Shown: piece by piece, positions 30,130-34,492 of the stretch
How positions within the stretch are numbered: position 1 is the stretch's first letter
How the letters are laid out: each line of letters starts with the position of its first letter
Source of the DNA: Rhizopus sp. PT2906
Taxonomy: Eukaryota > Mucoromycota > Mucoromycetes > Mucorales > Rhizopodaceae
DNA length: 34,492 bases
Assembly: GCA_025529335.1 (NCBI GenBank)
Contig: JAMYHX010000463.1
Location: 1-34,492, forward strand
Direction of reading: 5' to 3'
Notes under the pieces: model-generated
The model's database searches: none
The model's input: only the letters and a program-made list of their open reading frames with translations
Told to the model about the DNA's origin: nothing
Translations under genes and position numbers: made by a program

Positions 30130-32287
30130 AAAACCAATGTATTTCAGCAACGTCGATCTGGTCCAATGCCTCATTCAAATGAAATAATCGATCAATCTCG
30201 TTCTCATGATGCCGAAAAAGTTGCTGAAGTTTCACCCAATGAACGATATGTCCGTCTCAATACGTTATTAGGTAAAGGCGCTTACAAAGTAGTTTATAAA
30301 GCTATCGACCGAGAAGAAGGTTATGAAGTTGCATGGAATACTATGCAAGCCACTAAATCTATTGATAACAAAGAAATGGAGCACGAAATTGGTATTTTGA
30401 AATCTGTTCGTCATCCAAATATCATTGCTTTCCATGATGCTTGGTATCAAAAAAATGAATTTGTTTTTGTGACCGAATTGATGACCTCTGGTACTCTTCG
30501 AGAATACATTCGTAAATTGAGTTTACCTAATATTAAAATTGTGAAGCGTTGGTCTCGTCAAATTCTCAAAGGATTAGCTTATTTACATGGATACAATCCT
30601 TCTATTATTCATCGAGATATTAAATGTGATAATATTTTTATCAATGGTGCTCATGGTGAAGTTAAAATTGGTGATATGGGTACAGCTGAAATGAAAATGG
30701 GTAAAAAATATACTATTATTGGAACTCCTGAATTCATGGCACCAGAAATGTATGAAGAGCAAGGCTACAATGAGAAAGTAGATATCTATGCATTTGGCAT
30801 GTGCCTTTTAGAAATGGTAACTGGCGATTATCCTTATGGAGAATGTAAAAACGCTGCTCAAATTTACAAGAAAGTTTCTTCTGTAAGTGTCTAATTAAAG
30901 CAATTATACCATAAATAACCTAATTATAAATTTCAATCGGGTATAAAGGGCGTTAAACCTGCTAGTTTGTTGGAAGTTCAAAATGAAGAAGTCCGTAAAA
31001 TTATTGATAATTGTCTAGGCGAAGAAGATGAAAGAATGACAGCTCAGGATATTTTGGAACATACATTTCTTGCTGTTGAACCTGATGTTGTTTTACTTGC
31101 AGCCGATCCAGCTCATGTGCATCTTACTCTGCAGGTTGTTTTTAAAGGCATGGATAAGCTTTCTGTAAAATTTGATTTCAATGTAGAAACAGACACTGCT
31201 GAACAAGTTGTTCGTGAAATGGTAAAAAATATATATATATATATACACTTGGTGTTACATTACCTTTTAAATTAAGCCGCTAAACTTGTTTTGTAAATTC
31301 AAATAGATTGAAGAGCAAGTACTTCCAGATAGATATCAACATCATATTACAAAAGAGATTAATCGTATATTGAGAGATATTGAAAAGCCAACCAATAATG
31401 GAAATGAGAATGATCAGGATGATCAAAGTAGAGAGTCTGTATGGAGACGCGAAAGTGATATTAGATCTGAACTTGAAAGAACTCGCGAAGAGTTGGAGCG
31501 CGCTGCTGAACATGTGGTTGAAGTAGAAAACAGATGTGATGGGTATGAGAATCGTGCTCTTGCTGCGGAAACAAGATACCGCGATGCTATTCGAAGTCTT
31601 CGTGAAATCAAAGAAACGCACCAACTTTCTACCGAGCAATTGGAAATCCTTAAAAAGAATCCTCGTTTCAACCATGATCTAAAAATTGATACTTCTCGCA
31701 AACGTCCAGAAAATTCTACTTCTACGACTGCTGTTCGTCTTGCTTCTGTTTTTGGTGATCCTATGCCCCCTCAAAGTGCTTTATCAACAGGTAGTAATGG
31801 AAGCGTCAAAAGTGAACCTGTAAAGAAATCAGAAAATGTATATGATTCTCCTTCTCCTCCATTGACCGCCAATATTACTCGTGAAGCTCTTGTTTCCAGA
31901 ATTCTTGAAGGTAGTTTATATATTGATATTGACCATTTGACGACTTTACTAATAATACTTCATAATATAGAATATGCCGATGATACTGACATTGAATTAT
32001 TTGTGAGGGATTGTGCTATTGCAAGCCATCGTAATGTTGAAAAAGCTCATGAATGGGCAAACAAATTGAAGAATCAGGATATTATGACAGTTGGTGATCT
32101 TCGTGATTTACATGATGAAGATTGGAGTGGTATTGGCTTGACTGTATTTGCTTTACGCGCATTAAAAAATATGCTCAAGGGCAAAAAGCAAGCTATCGCT
32201 GCCAACAACAATAGTGCTAATACAAGTGTCAATGGAACTCCCTCAAATTCTGCTCCCAGTTCTGCCCGCGTATCTCCTCCTTTATAA
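29962..32287 (+). CDS. WNK-type kinase with OSR1_C-like and SAM-like domains
   Basis: A 704-aa kinase. Exons: 29962-30882, 30949-31221, 31307-31910 and 31971-32287; introns are 66, 85 and 60 nt. Kinase domain about residues 90-345. WNK hallmarks: G-K-G-A-Y-K-V-V-Y-K with Lys inside the Gly-rich loop, and V-A-W-N where other kinases have the ATP-anchoring Lys. H-R-D-I-K-C-D-N is standard; the metal-binding motif is I-G-D-M-G (DMG instead of DFG or DLG). After it, V-H-L-T-L-Q-V-V-F-K...V-K-F-D-F resembles the OSR1/PF2 domain that binds RFxV peptides. Then a coiled coil (residues 410-480) and a C-terminal SAM-like helical segment (D-I-E-L-F-V-R-D-C ... W-S-G-I-G-L-T-V-F-A-L-R-A-L). The N-terminus has a CAA-encoded run of Gln. 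WNKs sense osmolarity and chloride in animals and plants; the fungal role is unknown. The last intron is in frame and stop-free, so retention would add 20 residues. Confidence 0.88.
31911..31970 (+). other. In-frame, stop-free 60-nt intron in the WNK gene
   Basis: Bounded by GTAGTT and AATATAG with a TTTACTAATA branch-like site 20-25 nt before the acceptor. Its length is a multiple of three with no stop, so both spliced and retained forms encode protein. The inserted residues are hydrophobic (L-T-T-L-L-I-I-L) and lie just before the SAM-like segment. Confidence 0.65.
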
Positions 32288-32619
32288 AGTTCAGACTGCA
32301 GGCCTTTCTAAACACTTTTCCTCTATAGATTTCCTTTCCTTGTTCACAATCTGTCATCATATTACTTTCCTTGTTTCTACTATATTTGTGCTTTTATTTT
32401 TTATATTATTTTTGGTTATAATATACCTTACTTTTGTTTTTTTTCTAATCTCGATTTCATTCCAACGCAGAATTACACATTTTTTATTCATTGTAAATAC
32501 AGGATCAGCTGGAATTGACCCGAAAAAAAGAAATGGAAAATAAAAAACAGTTTTTTTTTTTTATTTGATAAATGAAAATGTATATTTATGAATGCATGCA
32601 TAATTTTTTATATGATGAT
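32288..32619. other. Convergent 3' region between WNK and the dehydrogenase
   Basis: 332 bp of T-rich sequence with the two 3' untranslated regions. No gene seen. Confidence 0.6.
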
Positions 32620-33700
32620 TTAATTGGTTTTTTCGGGAAGAACCTCCGAAGCCCTCTTCTTGGACAAAATGGGGTCGACATGTCTGTGTAGGAAATCAGC
32701 AAGACATTGCTTGGCAGCTGGAGGTAAAGCAGCCATGATAGCAAAGCCAAAGAATTGATGAAGAGGAAGAGATATCAAAGGAACATCATTTTCAAGACCA
32801 TTCTTGACTTTTTCGCCAAAATATTCAGGTGTCAAGAAAAAACGTTTATTTTTTCTAGAGAAACTTGTAGTCATATTGGTAGCAATATAACCAGGAGCAA
32901 TGGTATTAACAATAATATTATCGTCTTTACCCAAAGAACGAAGATCGCGACAGTAAGACATGACAGCAGCCTTGGAAGTACCATAGCTAAGTAAGTTGGG
33001 AGGGTTGAAGAAACCACAAACGGAAGATACCACTGCAATTTGACCACCACGACCACGTTTTTGCATAGCCATAAAGACAGAGTTAATACCAGCAATAGTA
33101 CCCATTACGTTAATTTGCAAAACCTTTTCGGCTTGATGCAAAAGAGGAGTCTTGGGAACAGCAGCAATACCAGCATTGGCAATGAAAAGATCAATGCCAT
33201 ATTCAGTAGTTTTTTCTTCAAAAAAATCGGTGACAAATTTAGTATCGGCAACGTCCATTTGGACAACTTTAACATCGGGAGAACCCAACTCTCTACAAGC
33301 TTCAGCAACCTTTTCTAAACGTTCTATATAATTCAATTTAGCATACTTGTTATAATTAAACAAAATGCAGTAAATGCTTACCCAAATTACGAGCTAATAA
33401 AACTAATGAAACCTTATCCTTAGCATATGCATAGGCAATGCCTTCACCAATACCAGAGCTACATTAACAATAAGCTAAATTAGTAATATGAAAAAGAGAT
33501 ATAGAAATACTGAAAACTTACTTGGCACCTGTGATAGCAACTACTTTAGGAGAAAACCTCTTTTTATTACCACAAAAAGTGAAAGTTGAAAGACCAGTCT
33601 TGACGACGTTCCAAAAAGCAAAAGGTAAACAGATACAATTCACCAAGATGGAAAGCATGTTCATGATTAAATCACGGACTGCTGCACATAATGTAGTCAT
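32620..33700 (-). CDS. Short-chain dehydrogenase/reductase, membrane-anchored
   Basis: A 319-aa classical SDR. Exons: 33700-33522, 33458-33382 and 33323-32620; introns are 63 and 58 nt. The N-terminus holds a hydrophobic stretch (M-L-S-I-L-V-N-C-I-C-L-P-F-A-F-W) that could anchor it to the ER or a lipid droplet. The first splice creates the cofactor motif T-G-A-N-S-G-I-G-E. Further SDR landmarks are D-V-A-D (adenine ring pocket), N-A-G-I-A, catalytic Ser in V-V-S-S-V-C-G-F, catalytic Tyr/Lys in L-S-Y-G-T-S-K-A-A, and A-P-G-Y-I-A-T-N-M. The catalytic set Asn-Ser-Tyr-Lys is complete. The substrate is not evident; 3-ketosphinganine reductases, 17-beta-HSD-like enzymes and DHRS7-like proteins share this layout. 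It is convergent with WNK. Confidence 0.9.
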
Positions 33701-34492
33701 TTTTTAGTTGATTTTTTGAGTTGTTATTAGAAGAAAAAGTAAAAATTTACAATTTATCATTCCCAAACCCTTTCTTTTTATAATTATGATAACAGATGTT
33801 TCACACAACGACTGTCATCTGCTACATAAAAAAATATTATTCATTACTTTTGCGGTGATTCGAAAAAAAAAAACTATTTAACCGAAGACAACCAAAGACA
33901 ACCATTCATATTAGATTCTCGAAATGTAAATGCTATTTATTACAAATTTGAGATAAAGTCCCAAATTTTTGACAGGTATATAAATTCATGTGACCCTATT
34001 GATGTTTACTCTTACTGCTTTCTGTGCCTTTAAAAGTACACTTGTGTAACATCATCTATCTTTGGATCTCTTCATTTAGAAATAACATCACTTGCCATGA
34101 AATGAAAAAACATAGTCAACATTGTAGCTTAGTTTATTAAGCAAAACAGTGCTGTTTGTCTTTCAAATGTTCCTCAGTTTAGTACGAAATATTACAATAT
34201 TTTACTCCGCATAGTTATTACCTGACAGAAGTAACGATTGAGCATGTAGCGAAAAATGTAATATAAAGAGCAGATTTATAAATGATTTCAGCCTAGTATT
34301 GTTGTGTGATATGTCAAAAAGTCAAGTTTTGATTAGCAATAACTTTTTATAACTGGTTAAATACTCACATAACAAAATACTATGACAACAGAAGTGTAAT
34401 GATTCACATTATATGACATATAAAATTGCATGAATTAGTTTCAGTTGGAAAAAGATACATATAAATACTTGGACATCAAAACAGATATATGA
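33701..34492. other. Non-coding right end of the window
   Basis: Upstream region of the dehydrogenase gene (TTTTTATAATTATGA near 33775-33789 could supply TATA-like sequence) followed by about 700 bp of AT-rich DNA. No gene, element end or RNA gene recognised. Confidence 0.5.

Noticed and set aside
1..34492. CRISPR array, rRNA or tRNA genes
   Set aside because: No regularly spaced direct repeats, rRNA-like sequence, or A/B-box pairs were seen.

Overview
The window looks like nuclear DNA of an early-diverging fungus, most likely Mucoromycota and probably Mucorales. It is AT-rich, with homopolymer tracts and dinucleotide runs. It carries compact intron-rich genes with introns mostly of 45-85 nt, donors mainly GTAAGT/GTAAT-like, CTAAC/CTAAT-type branch sites and TAG/CAG acceptors. 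Gene families are fungal or opisthokont (PAM17, MAD2, CLPTM1, SmG, KIN1, ERV25, ALG13, MID1, trehalose enzymes). The transposon families are ones I associate with Mucorales. The species cannot be fixed from sequence alone. No tRNA, rRNA or CRISPR array was recognised. All splice models were made by eye from frame continuity and family knowledge.

Layout. 1-780: 3' part of a Tc1/mariner transposase. 1327-3118: PAM17 (-) divergent from a Ser/Asn-repeat protein of unknown function (+). 4147-6752: a Fanzor-type (eukaryotic TnpB-like, RuvC + zinc finger) gene on the minus strand. It has a TATA box, a leader made of three tandem exon-intron modules, one clean coding intron, three apparent one-base deletions, and paired hairpins just past the stop where a guide RNA would be expected. 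7064-8304: a second, inactivated Tc1/mariner-like transposase. 8406-8687: an unassigned open frame. 9002-15308: a gene block with a COPI-associated membrane protein (-), an unassigned short gene (-), MAD2 (+), CLPTM1 family (+) and SmG (-). 15414-17794: a decayed Mutator-like (MULE) element with both terminal inverted repeats still visible. 18170-34492: the second gene block, with a 44-aa UQCC6/BRAWNIN-like microprotein (+), KIN1-like kinase (-), a class V aminotransferase (+), ERV25/p24 (-), ALG13 (+), MID1 (+), a 5'-truncated trehalose-6-phosphate synthase/phosphatase (-), a WNK-type kinase (+) and a short-chain dehydrogenase (-).

How the pieces relate. Conserved genes are mostly housekeeping: mitochondrial import and complex III assembly, spindle checkpoint, splicing, ER/Golgi membrane traffic, N-glycan assembly, calcium entry, polarity/osmotic kinases and trehalose metabolism. 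They are packed tightly, with convergent tails 30-380 bp apart, a 132-bp divergent promoter between ERV25 and ALG13, and only 44 bp between ALG13 and MID1. Several genes contain microexons (10, 16 and 18 nt), so they are easily missed by ORF scanning. Transposons cluster at the left end (1-8.7 kb) and in one island at 15.4-17.8 kb. The three assessable ones are broken, and their point lesions mostly fit C:G to T:A changes. The most notable items are the Fanzor locus with its modular leader and 3' hairpins, the fungal BRAWNIN-like microprotein, the WNK kinase, and the trehalose gene that lacks its N-terminal half.
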